DNA of 64,000 bases from Nonomuraea solani. Lineage in GTDB: Bacteria > Actinomycetota > Actinomycetes > Streptosporangiales > Streptosporangiaceae. The position numbers and the translations under genes are program-made. Shown here piece after piece: positions 52,988 through 61,845 of this stretch (the first letter of the stretch is position 1; every line of letters begins with the position of its first letter). The stretch lies in the NCBI RefSeq assembly GCF_900108335.1, contig NZ_FNVT01000010.1, positions 310,001-374,000 on the forward strand, given 5' to 3'. Under the pieces are notes generated by a model. That model did no database searches. It saw only the letters and a list, made by a program, of their open reading frames with translations, and was not told the origin of the DNA.

Positions 52988-55720
52988 TCAGTCCATCAGT
53001 TTGGTCGTCAGGGCCACCCGCGAGCTCACCCCCAGCTTGGCGAAGGCGTTGCCCAGGTGGTACTCGATCGTCTTCACGCTCAGCACCAGCTCCCTGGCCA
53101 CCTGCCGGTTCGTCATCCCGGTCGCCACCAGCCGCGCCACCGCCTGCTCCTGCGGCGTCAGCCGCAGCAGCGGCGAGGCCCCGGCCTCGGGCCGCGGCAG
53201 CCCGCACGCGCTCAGCTCCCGCTCGCACCGGTCCACGTACGGGGCCGCGCCCAGCCGGCCGAACAGCCCCAGCCCCAGTTCGAGCTGCGACTGTGCCTGG
53301 CGCCGCCGCCCCAGCCTGCGCAGGAACCTCCCGTACGCCAGCCGCAGCCGCGCCTCGTCGAACGGCAGCCCCGCCGCCCCCGCGTGCGCCAGCCCGGCGA
53401 CGAACGCCGAGTCGGCCGGCTCGTGCTCGTGCCGCGCCGCGTGCAGGCCGCCCCGGCAGCGGGCCGCCGCGGCCTGCGCCGACCGCCTGCCGCGCCGCCC
53501 GGCCAGCCGTTCGAGCCCGGCGAGCTGGGTCTCGGCCCGCTCCAGGTCGCCCAGGGCCACCAGGGCGTCGATGAGCAGGTCGAGCCACTGCACGATGCCG
53601 GGCTCGTACACGATGTCGTGCACCTTGACCGCCAGCAGCGGCTCCAGCGCCTCGACCGTGCGGGGGTGATCGCCCCGGGCGGAGGCCAGGTGGGCGGCGG
53701 CGCTGCACACGTGCGCCAGCGAGGCCACCGCCCCGGAGCTCGCGGCCTTACTCGACAGGGCCGACTCCACGTGCGCGTCCGCCAGCGCCCAGTCGCCGCG
53801 GGCGGCCGGAACGAGCGCGGCCAGCGCGTGGCAGACGGGCGAGAGCCAGCGCTGGTCGGCGTCGTCGGCCACGGACGCCGCGGTCTCGGTGTGCAGGCAG
53901 GCGTCGTCCCAGCGGCCCGCCCGGTACTCCGCCTGCCCCAGCATGGCCATCGCGAGCATGCGGAAGGGCACGGAGCGCTCCCCACAGGCCGCGACCGTGG
54001 CCTGGAGGTCGGCCAGCCCGCCCGCCAGGTCGTCGCTGCAGGTCCGCAGGAGCCCGCGGCCGAGCAGCGCGTCCAGCTCCGCGATCGAGGCGCCCGACGG
54101 CGTGGGCAGATCGCCGGTCGCGGCCAGCGCGGCGTCGATCTCGCCCGAGATGCCCAGCCCGGTGATCTGCGTGTAGCGGTTGTAGTCGATGCTGTAGCGG
54201 TAGCCGGGGGAGTTCCTGGCGCGCTCCGCCCACCGGGCCGCCTGCCTGCCCTCCGCCCTGACCAGGCAGAGCATGGCGAGCTGCTGCGCCGCGCGGGCGG
54301 CGAGGCCCGCCTGATGCGGCCCCGCGCGCTCCCAGGCGGTGATCAGTTGCGCGCGGGCCTCCTCGACCTGGCCGCGCACCATGGCCAGGTGGCCGAGCGC
54401 GTAGCCGCGCACCGCCGGGTGTGCCTGCTCGGGCAGGTTCGCGGTCAGCCTGGCCGCCTCCTCGACCCGGCCGTCCAGCAGCAGCGCCTCCACCGCCTCC
54501 GCCGCCAGCGGGGCCGGGTCGCCCGACAGCTCCGCCGCCGCCTTGAGATGCTCGGCCGCGCTGCCGAACGCGCCCAGCCGGACCTGCGCCCGCCCCAGAT
54601 CCGCCAGCTCGGCGGCCAGTTCGGGACTCGGCCCCGCCACCGCCTCGATGCGGTGCCGCAGCCGCGCCTGCTCGCCCTCCGCGACCAGGGCGGCCCGCGC
54701 GTGCAGCGCCGAACGGTGCGCCGGGCCGAGGTCGCGGTAGATCGCCGCGCGGATCAGCGGATGCGCGAACGCCGCCATCGGGCCGTGCGCGGAGGACCGC
54801 TCCAGCAGCACTCCCTCCCGTACGGCCTGCTCAAGCGCCTGCAACGGCTCCTCGACGCCGGCCACCCTGGCGGCCAGGTGCAGCGGGCACGCCAGGCCCA
54901 GCACGCTCACCGCGCTGACCAGCTCACGCACCGGCGGCGCGCACCTGGCCACCTTGGCCAGCACCAGCAGCGCGTACGAGCGCGGCGCCGGCAGCGGCTG
55001 CCCCAGATCGTCCAGCGCGCCCGGCGGCACCTCCTCCAGCAGCGCCCGCAGGTGCAGCGGCACGCCCTCGGTGTGCTCGACCAGCCGCGCCACGGCCCGC
55101 TGCGACACCGGGCCGCTCACCATCGCGGCCACGTCGGCGCCGCGCAATCCGGTCAGCCGCAGCCGCCGGGTGGCGTCGGCGGTGATGAGCCGCTGGAGCC
55201 CCTGGGGCCCCGGCAGGGTGGCCGCGTCACGCAGCAGCAGCACCGCCAGCACCCGGTCCACGCGCAGCCTGCGCAGGCAGAACGTCAGCGCCCGCAACGT
55301 CGGCACGTCGGCCCAGTGCACGTCGTCCACGACCAGGCAGAGCGGGTCGGTGAGCTGCCGCTCGGTCACCACGTCGAGCAGCGCCGCGCCGACCGCCAGC
55401 GGATCGGGCAACTCGGCCGGATCGGCCAGGCCGGGCGCGGCGAGCTCGGCCAGCCGCGGCGGCAGCCCGCCCGGCCCGCCGAACAACCTGGTCAGCGTCC
55501 CGTACGGCAGCAGCGCCTCACCCTCGTCGCCATCGGTGAACAGCACGTCGGCCGTGCCGCACGACTCCAGGAACCGATGGACCAGGGTCGTCTTCCCGAT
55601 CCCGGCCGGCCCTTCGACGACCACCAGCCTGGGTAAACCGGCACGGGCACGCCCGAACTCCTCACGCAGGCACCCGAGCTCGAAGTCACGCCCGACGAAC
55701 GATGTGATCGGCTCAGCCAT
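52988..55720 (-). CDS. LAL-type LuxR family transcriptional regulator with AAA ATPase domain
   Basis: 910 residues, ATG with GGGAGG upstream. An N-terminal AAA/NACHT-like domain has Walker A GPAGIGKTT (residues 37-45) and Walker B LCLVVDDVHWAD. A long central helical region of TPR-like repeats follows (for example ELAELAAELADLGRAQV-like stretches). The C-terminal LuxR helix-turn-helix is LTPQEQAVARLVATG, then TNRQVARELVLSVKTIEYHL. LAL proteins are large ATP-dependent activators of sugar catabolic or biosynthetic genes (MalT-like). No obvious target operon adjoins. Confidence 0.92.
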   Translation of the reverse strand: MAEPITSFVGRDFELGCLREEFGRARAGLPRLVVVEGPAGIGKTTLVHRFLESCGTADVLFTDGDEGEALLPYGTLTRLFGGPGGLPPRLAELAAPGLADPAELPDPLAVGAALLDVVTERQLTDPLCLVVDDVHWADVPTLRALTFCLRRLRVDRVLAVLLLRDAATLPGPQGLQRLITADATRRLRLTGLRGADVAAMVSGPVSQRAVARLVEHTEGVPLHLRALLEEVPPGALDDLGQPLPAPRSYALLVLAKVARCAPPVRELVSAVSVLGLACPLHLAARVAGVEEPLQALEQAVREGVLLERSSAHGPMAAFAHPLIRAAIYRDLGPAHRSALHARAALVAEGEQARLRHRIEAVAGPSPELAAELADLGRAQVRLGAFGSAAEHLKAAAELSGDPAPLAAEAVEALLLDGRVEEAARLTANLPEQAHPAVRGYALGHLAMVRGQVEEARAQLITAWERAGPHQAGLAARAAQQLAMLCLVRAEGRQAARWAERARNSPGYRYSIDYNRYTQITGLGISGEIDAALAATGDLPTPSGASIAELDALLGRGLLRTCSDDLAGGLADLQATVAACGERSVPFRMLAMAMLGQAEYRAGRWDDACLHTETAASVADDADQRWLSPVCHALAALVPAARGDWALADAHVESALSSKAASSGAVASLAHVCSAAAHLASARGDHPRTVEALEPLLAVKVHDIVYEPGIVQWLDLLIDALVALGDLERAETQLAGLERLAGRRGRRSAQAAAARCRGGLHAARHEHEPADSAFVAGLAHAGAAGLPFDEARLRLAYGRFLRRLGRRRQAQSQLELGLGLFGRLGAAPYVDRCERELSACGLPRPEAGASPLLRLTPQEQAVARLVATGMTNRQVARELVLSVKTIEYHLGNAFAKLGVSSRVALTTKLMD

Positions 55721-55857
55721 GCCGGCCTCCCAACCCTGGGACATATAACGCTTTCGCGGTACGGCGGGCGACTCAAGTAAGACTTGCCTGTCTACATGTC
55801 CAGAGCCTGCCCGAAAATCAGGGGTTATCCCCAGGTGCCGCTCCGGGGCGCGCCTCC

Positions 55858-55863
55858 TACGAT
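55858..55863 (+). promoter_or_regulatory. Likely -10 box of the small divergent gene
   Basis: TACGAT, 22 nt before the ATG at 55886, with GGGAGGAG between. Upstream are two small palindromes, CAAGTaagACTTG (55774-55786) and GGGGttatCCCC (near 55821-55832), in the region shared with the divergent LAL gene. Confidence 0.4.
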
Positions 55864-55885
55864 CACGGGTGACCCGGGAGGAGTG

Positions 55886-56044
55886 ATGCGCTTCGTTCTC
55901 GATCTGGAGTATGGCGCGGACGGGGTTCGCGGGCAGGTCACGCGGCAGGGCTGCGACCGGCCCGAGCCCTTCCACGGCTGGCTCGACCTGTTGCGCGTGC
56001 TCGAGGAACCGTACATCAGGGGTAATCCCTGGGACGGTCCCTGA
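55886..56044 (+). CDS. Small conserved-looking protein, 52 residues
   Basis: MRFVLDLEYGADGVRG begins a 52-residue frame with a strong GGGAGGAG 4-5 nt upstream. A beta-strand pair is followed by PFHGWLDLLRVLE, a pattern that I recall in many small actinomycete proteins of unknown role. It is divergent from the LAL regulator. The ribosome-binding site and a -10 box support a real gene. Function unknown. Confidence 0.55.
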   Translation: MRFVLDLEYGADGVRGQVTRQGCDRPEPFHGWLDLLRVLEEPYIRGNPWDGP

Positions 56045-56411
56045 CGCGCCGGGCCCGAGAAAGTCAGAACATGTGATGCGTCCCCCGTGGGAGGGGCGCA
56101 GGTGAAGACCTTCCGGCCGTTCGCGGAGGGACGGCCAGGGTCTTCGCCGCGCAGGGGGCGGTGCCCGCCGGCCCCCGTGGAGCAGCTGCCACGTCAGCGC
56201 GCCGGTCCTCGCCATGCCGGCGCCGGGTCCGGCGGACTTCCCGGGGCGGTCCCCGCAAGGTAGCCATGCGGCGGCCGCTCCGGCGCACCGCCCCTGTCCT
56301 CTCGGCCGAGCCGGCTTGCCCGGGGCTTTACCTTTCGAGGGCTGACGCCATCATTGCGCTGTGTGATAGTAATGTGACACTGCGTATCCGATGAGGTCCG
56401 GGAGATCTTTC
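56045..56411. other. Intergenic gap with a hairpin
   Basis: About 367 bp between the 52-residue gene and the DUF4239-like gene. It contains the stem-loop at 56104-56145 and, near the 3' end, AT-rich sequence (TGATAGTAATGTG, about 56362-56377) that may be the promoter of the next gene. Open frames here lack ribosome-binding sites and were not called. Confidence 0.6.
56104..56145. terminator. Stem-loop after the small gene
   Basis: GAAGACC (56104-56110) pairs with GGTCTTC (56139-56145) and, inside, GGCCGT (56115-56120) with ACGGCC (56131-56136). It starts 60 bp after the small gene. It is a plausible terminator without a T tract. Confidence 0.4.
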
Positions 56412-57179
56412 ATGGTGGCGTACACGCTCTCGATCTTGGCGGCGGTGGGCGCGGTGGCGCTCACCGCGCTGGTTTTCAGGCGGGTGAAGACGGCCGGGGA
56501 GGACCGCGACCCCAGCGGCCCGTCGGCCGGTCACGCGGGCTCGATGTTGTCGGCCATGTTCCTGCTGGTGTTCGCGATCGCGATCATCGTGCCGTGGACC
56601 ACGGCCGACGCCGCCCGGCTCAACACCCACGCCGAGAGCCAGTCCGCGGTGGACGCCTACTGGGCGGCCTCCTCACTGCCGGACACCGCGGCCGAGGAGG
56701 TGCGCGCGGGGCTGCGCGACTACGTGGCGTTCGTGGTCAAGGACGAGTGGCCGCTCATGGCCGAAGGCAAGATGCACCCGGTCGGGGCGGCCCGGATGGA
56801 CGAGTTGCGCGGGCAGGTCAACGAGCTCCAGTCGCGCGACAACGACGAAGACGACGCCAAGGCCTCCGTGCTGGAGCACCTCAGCGCCATGTCCACCGCC
56901 CGGGCCCAGCGCACCGCCGACGCCGCCGCGACGCCGCCCGCCGGGCTGCTGTTCCTGACCGCCCTCACCGGCGTGCTGGTCATCGTCTTCCCGTTCCTGG
57001 CCGGCGCCAGACCGCGCGGGCTGGCGATGCTGCCGCTGGTGGCGACCGCGGCGCTGCTCGGCTTCGGCATCTACCTGACCTGGGACATCTCCCGCGCCTT
57101 CGCCGGGCCGCTGGCCGTCGGGCCCGACGCGTTCCAGGGGACGTTGCAGGAGTTCGCCCGGATCGCCGGGGGGATGTGA
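56412..57179 (+). CDS. DUF4239-like membrane protein
   Basis: 255 residues. The ATG at 56412 is preferred to the in-frame ATG at 56391 because GGGAG lies 7 nt upstream. Two N-terminal membrane segments (ILAAVGAVALTALVF and LSAMFLLVFAIAIIVPW) flank a loop; a soluble helical part with ELQSRDNDEDDAKASV follows, then two more membrane segments near the end. This is the layout of DUF4239/bestrophin-like proteins. The role is unknown. A proline-rich anchored protein follows after 2 bp and may be co-transcribed. Confidence 0.75.
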   Translation: MVAYTLSILAAVGAVALTALVFRRVKTAGEDRDPSGPSAGHAGSMLSAMFLLVFAIAIIVPWTTADAARLNTHAESQSAVDAYWAASSLPDTAAEEVRAGLRDYVAFVVKDEWPLMAEGKMHPVGAARMDELRGQVNELQSRDNDEDDAKASVLEHLSAMSTARAQRTADAAATPPAGLLFLTALTGVLVIVFPFLAGARPRGLAMLPLVATAALLGFGIYLTWDISRAFAGPLAVGPDAFQGTLQEFARIAGGM

Positions 57180-57181
57180 CC

Positions 57182-57937
57182 GTGAGTGTCAGGCGCGCGC
57201 CGCTGCTGCTGGCCGCCGCTCTGCTGGCGGCCATGGTGGCGGGCCCGGCGGCGGCCGACCCCGACCCGTGGCCGGTGCCCAAGATGTCGGTGCCCAAGCC
57301 GTCGGTACGCCCGCCCGCCCCGCCCGCCCCGCCCGCCCGGCCCGCCCGGCCCGCTCAGCCCGCTCGGCCCAAGGGCGTCACCGTCGGGCCCGAGGTGCGG
57401 GTGCCGAGGGTGACGGTGCGGCGCTCGCCCGCCCCCAGGGTGTCGATCGCGATGCCCAAGGGGAAGCGGCGGGCGACGACGCCCAAGGTCGTGGTGCCCC
57501 GGGTGACGGTCTACCCGGACGGGGTGTGCGCGGGCGGGGTCCGGTCGCGCGGGCGGGACGCGCAGGGGAGCCGGGTTCAGGTGCCCGGCGTTCCGGACGG
57601 CGGGACCCAGGGCCGCGGAGACCAGGGGCGCCGAGGCCGGGCGGGGGAGGTTCAGGTGGGAGACTGCCCGCGCCGGAAGGCGCCCGCGGCGGCGCCCAGG
57701 CCCGTGCCCCGGGTGATGCCCCGGGTGATGCCGCAGGTGGCGCCGGTCCTGGTGCCTCCGCCCGCTCCTGAGACCACGCCGCCCGATCCGACCCCCAAGG
57801 AGACGGCCCGGGCGCGCGTCGTGCGCGCCCAGCCGCCGCCCCGGCGGCGTAACCCGCTGAACACCGTGCTGATCACGACCGTCCTGGTGACGGCGATCGC
57901 GTCGACCACGGCCGTGGCGTTCAAGCGCCGCCGGTGA
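57182..57937 (+). CDS. Proline-rich exported protein with C-terminal membrane anchor
   Basis: 251 residues from a GTG 2 bp after the upstream stop. A signal peptide (PLLLAAALLAAMVAGP) is followed by Pro/Ala/Arg repeats (APPAPPARPARPAQPARP) at about residues 40-60. The last 25 residues contain the hydrophobic NTVLITTVLVTAIASTTAV and end KRRR, a stop-transfer anchor. A middle stretch of about 60 residues rich in Gly and Arg (GGVRSRGRDAQG to AGEVQVGDCP) looks out of character. It may mark two compensating frameshifts. Function unknown; cell-wall spanning is plausible. Confidence 0.6.
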   Translation: MSVRRAPLLLAAALLAAMVAGPAAADPDPWPVPKMSVPKPSVRPPAPPAPPARPARPAQPARPKGVTVGPEVRVPRVTVRRSPAPRVSIAMPKGKRRATTPKVVVPRVTVYPDGVCAGGVRSRGRDAQGSRVQVPGVPDGGTQGRGDQGRRGRAGEVQVGDCPRRKAPAAAPRPVPRVMPRVMPQVAPVLVPPPAPETTPPDPTPKETARARVVRAQPPPRRRNPLNTVLITTVLVTAIASTTAVAFKRRR

Positions 57938-58732
57938 CCGACTTCAGCGCCTCGGTGCGGGTCTTGAGAGTGGTGCGGAGGGTGGCCGCCTCCTCGGTGG
58001 TCTTGGCGGTGTCGGCGCCCTCATTACGGTTGTACGCCCGCACCGCCTGGTCCAGCAGGCCCGTGGCGGTGCCGCCGGCCAGCAGTTTGGTGTAGAGGGT
58101 GGCGTATTCGCGCTGGTAGAGCTTCTTGAAGCCGGCGTCCTTGAGGAACTTGTCCTTGAGCGCATGACCCATCCGAAGCCCGCCCGGCCCGTCTTGGCCG
58201 CCCGGCCGAGCCTGACCGCCTGGGTCGCCTTGACCGGCCGGCCCGCCCGGGTCGGCGCCGGTCGGGGGCCGGCGTCGCTGTCGCGCCCTTCACACAGGCG
58301 CAGGGCGTCCTCGTACGGCAGGCGCACCCGGCGCTTCTGCGTGACCCGGTTGACGCGCTGCTTGATCTCGACGTAGACCGGCGTGTCCGCGCCCACCGAG
58401 AACCGGTCGCCGTAGTGGCGGATCCGCAGCTTCCTGCGGAACTTCAGGCCCTCGATCTTCTCCCAGTAGAAGCGGAGCCGCCGGGTGTCGTAGTAGACGC
58501 TCCAGATGCCGTAACCGTTCTCGCCGCTGTGCCGGTCGCGGTCGAGGAGGCCGTCCATCTCCTTCCGCAACTCGCCCGCCACGGCCGCGTCGACGAGGTA
58601 CTTGATCTCGTACCTGTTGAACGCGTGCAGCCTGCTGGGGGCGCGCAGCGCGTGGCCCGCCTCACCCGGGTTCGTGCTGGGAATCGGGGGCTGACCTGCG
58701 GGGACGGTTCGCCTGCGGAATCTGCGCAGCAT
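57921..58732 (-). pseudogene. VTC-domain / CotH relic: two gene ends joined by deletion
   Basis: From the ATG at 58732 the N-terminal half of a VTC-domain protein (polyphosphate-polymerase fold) is readable: FNRYEIKYLVDAAVAGEL, YDTRRLRFYWEKIEGLKFRR and YVEIKQRVNRVTQKRRVRLP. It stops at LRLCEGRD and turns into GC-rich low-complexity sequence. In another frame the rest (58172 to 57921) reads GHALKDKFLKDAGFKKLYQ and AYNRNEGADTAKT, which looks like the C-terminus of a CotH-kinase-family protein. In actinomycetes VTC, DUF4956 and CotH genes often adjoin, so one large deletion would explain the join. Confidence 0.65.
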
Positions 58733-58806
58733 GTCACTCCCTTCGTGTCAGCCATATGAGACAGTGACAACCTGGAATAACGTGTGAACGCGTGGTGAAC
58801 GAGAGG

Positions 58807-60276
58807 TCAGGCGGGCAGGGGGAGGACGACGCGGAACGTCGTGCCGTGGCCGGGCCGGCTGCGCGCCTCGATGCGGCCGCCGTGCGCCTCGACCAGCGCC
58901 GCCGCGATCGCCAGCCCCAGCCCGGTGCCGCCGCTGTCCCGTGAGCGGGCCGCGTCGGCCCGGTAGAACCGGTCGAAGACGTGCGGCAGGTGCCCGGCCT
59001 CGATCCCCGGGCCCGAGTCGCGCACCTCCACGACCACCGCCCGCCCGGCGACCTCCACCCCCGCACAGGCCACCGCGACCTCTTCACCGTCCGCGACGTC
59101 CGGTTCCGGTCGTTCGTCCACCAGGACGCGGACGGCCGTGCCCGGGGGCGTGTGGGCGACGGCGTTGCCGACCAGGTTGGTGACGACCTGGTGGAGGCGG
59201 TGCTCGTCGCCCAGGACCCGTACCGGGCGATCGCCCAGCAGCAGCTCGATCGGCCGTCCGGGATCGCGGGCCCGCGCCCCGTGCACCACGTCGCCCACGA
59301 TGACGTGCAGGTCCACCTCCGTCACCTCCTGCGCCCGCGCCTCGTCCAGCCGCGCCAGCAGCAGCAGGTCCTCCACCAGCACGCCCATCCGCTCCGCCTC
59401 GCCCTCGATGCGGCTCAGGATGCGTGCCACGACCGGATCGGGCTCGCTCCTGCCGTGCCGGTACAGCTCCGCGAACCCCCGGATGGACGTCAGCGGCGTG
59501 CGCAGCTCGTGCGAGGCGTCGGCGAGGAAGTGGCGCAGCCGCTGCTCCGAGCGTTCGCGCTGGCGCAGGGCCTCGCCGAGGCGGCCCAGCATGACGTTCA
59601 GGGCGTGGCCGAGACGGCCGGTCTCGGTACGCGGGTCGCTGTCGGACACCCGCCGCTCCAGCTCACCCGCCGCGATCGCGGCCGCCGTACGCTCCATGCG
59701 GGTCAGCGGGCGCAGCCCCAGCCGTACGACCGCCAGCGCCACCGCCCCCAGCAGGACCAGCACCAGCGCGCCCGCCGCCGCCTCGATGAGCAGCAGTTGC
59801 CGCACGGTGCCGCGGTCCGGCTCCAGGGAGAGCGACACCGCGGCCCGGTTCCCGTCCGGCAGGCCCACCACGAGCGTGCGCCACTCGCCGCCGCCCGTCC
59901 TGGCCGGCACCGTGAAAGGCTCCGGGGGCGGGGCGGCCACCGCGCTCGCGGGGATGGCCGGGCCGTCGCCGGAGTCGGGCAGGCGGCGGAGGACCGTCCC
60001 CGACGGCGTGAAGAAGGTGACCCGGAACTGCGTGGGCAGCTCCACGTCGCGCCGGCGCGGCGGCGGCATCGGCACGCCCGGCGGCGGCCCCTTCGTGAAC
60101 GTGCCGGCGAACTCCGTGAGCTGCGTGTCCACCCGCGCCAGCAGCGACCGGTCCAGCAGGAGCACCCCCGCCGCCGCGAACACGGCCAGCGCCGCCGCCG
60201 ACAGGCCGAGCAGGGCGGCCAGCAGGCGGTGACGCAGCGGCCAGGCCCGCCCCAGAGGTCTCATGGACAACGTCAT
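58807..60276 (-). CDS. Two-component sensor histidine kinase
   Basis: 489 residues. The start ATG at 60276 overlaps the regulator stop (ATGA). Two membrane segments (LLAALLGLSAAALAVFAAAGV and LLIEAAAGALVLVLLGAVALAV) enclose an extracytoplasmic sensor of about 140 residues rich in Pro. A HAMP segment is followed by the His box FLADASHELRTPLTSI and ATP-lid motifs NLVGNAVAHT, DSGPGI and GTGLGLAI. All autokinase motifs are intact. The signal is unknown. It is an OmpR-type pair with the gene upstream. Confidence 0.93.
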   Translation of the reverse strand: MTLSMRPLGRAWPLRHRLLAALLGLSAAALAVFAAAGVLLLDRSLLARVDTQLTEFAGTFTKGPPPGVPMPPPRRRDVELPTQFRVTFFTPSGTVLRRLPDSGDGPAIPASAVAAPPPEPFTVPARTGGGEWRTLVVGLPDGNRAAVSLSLEPDRGTVRQLLLIEAAAGALVLVLLGAVALAVVRLGLRPLTRMERTAAAIAAGELERRVSDSDPRTETGRLGHALNVMLGRLGEALRQRERSEQRLRHFLADASHELRTPLTSIRGFAELYRHGRSEPDPVVARILSRIEGEAERMGVLVEDLLLLARLDEARAQEVTEVDLHVIVGDVVHGARARDPGRPIELLLGDRPVRVLGDEHRLHQVVTNLVGNAVAHTPPGTAVRVLVDERPEPDVADGEEVAVACAGVEVAGRAVVVEVRDSGPGIEAGHLPHVFDRFYRADAARSRDSGGTGLGLAIAAALVEAHGGRIEARSRPGHGTTFRVVLPLPA

Positions 60277-60986
60277 CGGTTCCGGTCCAGCAGGCTCTGG
60301 TCGCGTAGCGAGTAGCCGACCCCGCGCAACGTGTGGATCAGCGGCGGTCCCTCGACGTCGATCTTGCGCCGCAGATAGCTGATGTACGACTCGACGATGC
60401 GGCTGTCGGAGCCGAACCCGTCGTTCCACACGCGGTCGAGGATCTGCGACTTGCTGACCACCCGCTCCGCGTTGATCATCAGGTAGCGCAGCAGGCCGAA
60501 CTCGGTCGGCGACAGGTGGATGTGCCGCCCCGCCCGCCGTACGACGTGGGACTCCTCGTCCAGCTCCAGGTCGGCGTACCGGAGCAGCCCGTCGTCGCCC
60601 TCCTCCCGGCGCGGCCCGGTACGCCGCAGGATGGCGCGGATGCGCAGCACCACCTCCTCCAGGCTGAACGGCTTGGTGACGTAGTCGTCGCCGCCCGCCG
60701 TCAGCCCGGCGATCCGGTCGGCCACCGTGTCACGCGCGGTCAGGAACAGCACCGGCGGGCCGTCCCCGTCCGGCCGCAGCCGCTGCGCCACCGCGAACCC
60801 GTCCAGATCGGGCAGCATCACGTCCAGGAGGATGAGGTCGGGGCGCTCACGGCCCACGGACTTCAGCGCCTGGGTGCCCGAGGCGGCCGTGCGCACCTGG
60901 AAGCCGTTCAGCTCCAGGGCGTCGAGCAGCAGCTCACGGATGTTGGGTTCGTCGTCCACCACGAGCACCACGGGGCCTGTGTCCAT
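60273..60986 (-). CDS. OmpR-family response regulator
   Basis: 237 residues from the ATG at 60986. The receiver has VVDDEPNIRELLLDAL, the phospho-Asp in LILLDVMLPDLDG, the Thr switch in LFLTARD and Lys in YVTKPFSLEE. The C-terminal winged helix is LSPTEFGLLRYLM to SYISYLRRKIDVEGPPLIHTL. It is the first gene of the pair. It is divergent from the kinase gene at 61079 with about 92 bp between. Confidence 0.93.
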   Translation of the reverse strand: MDTGPVVLVVDDEPNIRELLLDALELNGFQVRTAASGTQALKSVGRERPDLILLDVMLPDLDGFAVAQRLRPDGDGPPVLFLTARDTVADRIAGLTAGGDDYVTKPFSLEEVVLRIRAILRRTGPRREEGDDGLLRYADLELDEESHVVRRAGRHIHLSPTEFGLLRYLMINAERVVSKSQILDRVWNDGFGSDSRIVESYISYLRRKIDVEGPPLIHTLRGVGYSLRDQSLLDRNR

Positions 60987-61078
60987 GATGCCTGTTCTAC
61001 CGGGTCTACCTGAGAAAACGACGTGCGTCCCGGCCGGCGGCCGTGCCACACTGACCCGGACGTGATCAAGGAGGGGCG

Positions 61079-61840
61079 TTGACCGGCGAAGAGGTGCTGA
61101 CCGGCGGGGGCGTCAACCACGTGGTCAGGGCCGGCGACACCGTCCGCCGGCCGGTGGGTCCCTGGACGCCGGCCGTGCACGCGCTGCTGCGGCACCTGGA
61201 GGCGGCCGGCTTCACCGGCGCGCCCCGGTGCCACGGGATCGACGATCAGGGGCGGGAGGTGCTCGGCTTCGTGCCGGGGGAGAGCGCCGGCTACCCGCTG
61301 CCGGACTGGGCCGGCTCCGACGACGTCCTGGTGGCGGTCGCGCGGCTGCTGCGCGAATACCACGACGCCACCGCCGGTTTTCCGGTGCCGCCGGACGCGA
61401 CCTGGTATTTCCCGCCGGTCGAGCCCGCCGAGGTGATCTGTCACGGGGACGTGGCGACGTACAACTGCGTGTTCAGGGAAGGGCGGCCGGTGGCGTTCAT
61501 CGACTTCGACACCGCGCACCCGGGGCCGCGGCTCTGGGACATGGCCTATGCCGCCTACCGGTTCGTGCCGCTGAGCGATCCCGCGCACGCGGACGCGCGG
61601 CCGGTGGCGGAGCAGGCGCGGCGGCTGCGGCTGTTCGCCGATGCCTACGGCCTCCGGCCCGCCGCTCGGGCGGCGCTGCCGGAGACCGCGCACGCCCGGC
61701 TGGAGCACCTGGTCCGGCACATGCGCGAGCAGGCCGCCCTGGGTCACCCGGCCTTCGCCGCCCACCTCGCCCGGGGGGACGATCGGCACTACCGCACGGA
61801 CATGGACCACCTCACCCGGCACGCCTCCGACCTCACATGA
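61079..61840 (+). CDS. Aminoglycoside-phosphotransferase (APH) family kinase
   Basis: 253 residues from a TTG preceded by AAGGAGGGG, a strong ribosome-binding site that decides the start. The fold is that of APH/choline kinases: GGVNHVVRAGDTVRRPVG in the N-lobe, catalytic Brenner motif CHGDVATYNCVF and the metal-binding IDFDTA. It phosphorylates a hydroxyl group on a small molecule such as an aminoglycoside, a cyclitol or a sugar. Resistance cannot be inferred from sequence. Single gene between the two-component system and the sugar transporter. Confidence 0.85.
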   Translation: MTGEEVLTGGGVNHVVRAGDTVRRPVGPWTPAVHALLRHLEAAGFTGAPRCHGIDDQGREVLGFVPGESAGYPLPDWAGSDDVLVAVARLLREYHDATAGFPVPPDATWYFPPVEPAEVICHGDVATYNCVFREGRPVAFIDFDTAHPGPRLWDMAYAAYRFVPLSDPAHADARPVAEQARRLRLFADAYGLRPAARAALPETAHARLEHLVRHMREQAALGHPAFAAHLARGDDRHYRTDMDHLTRHASDLT

Positions 61841-61845
61841 CGGGG

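Noticed and set aside
56161..56394. Open frame of 77 codons before the DUF4239-like gene
   Set aside because: Arg/Pro-rich, no ribosome-binding site, no homology that I recognise; a GC-rich artefact.
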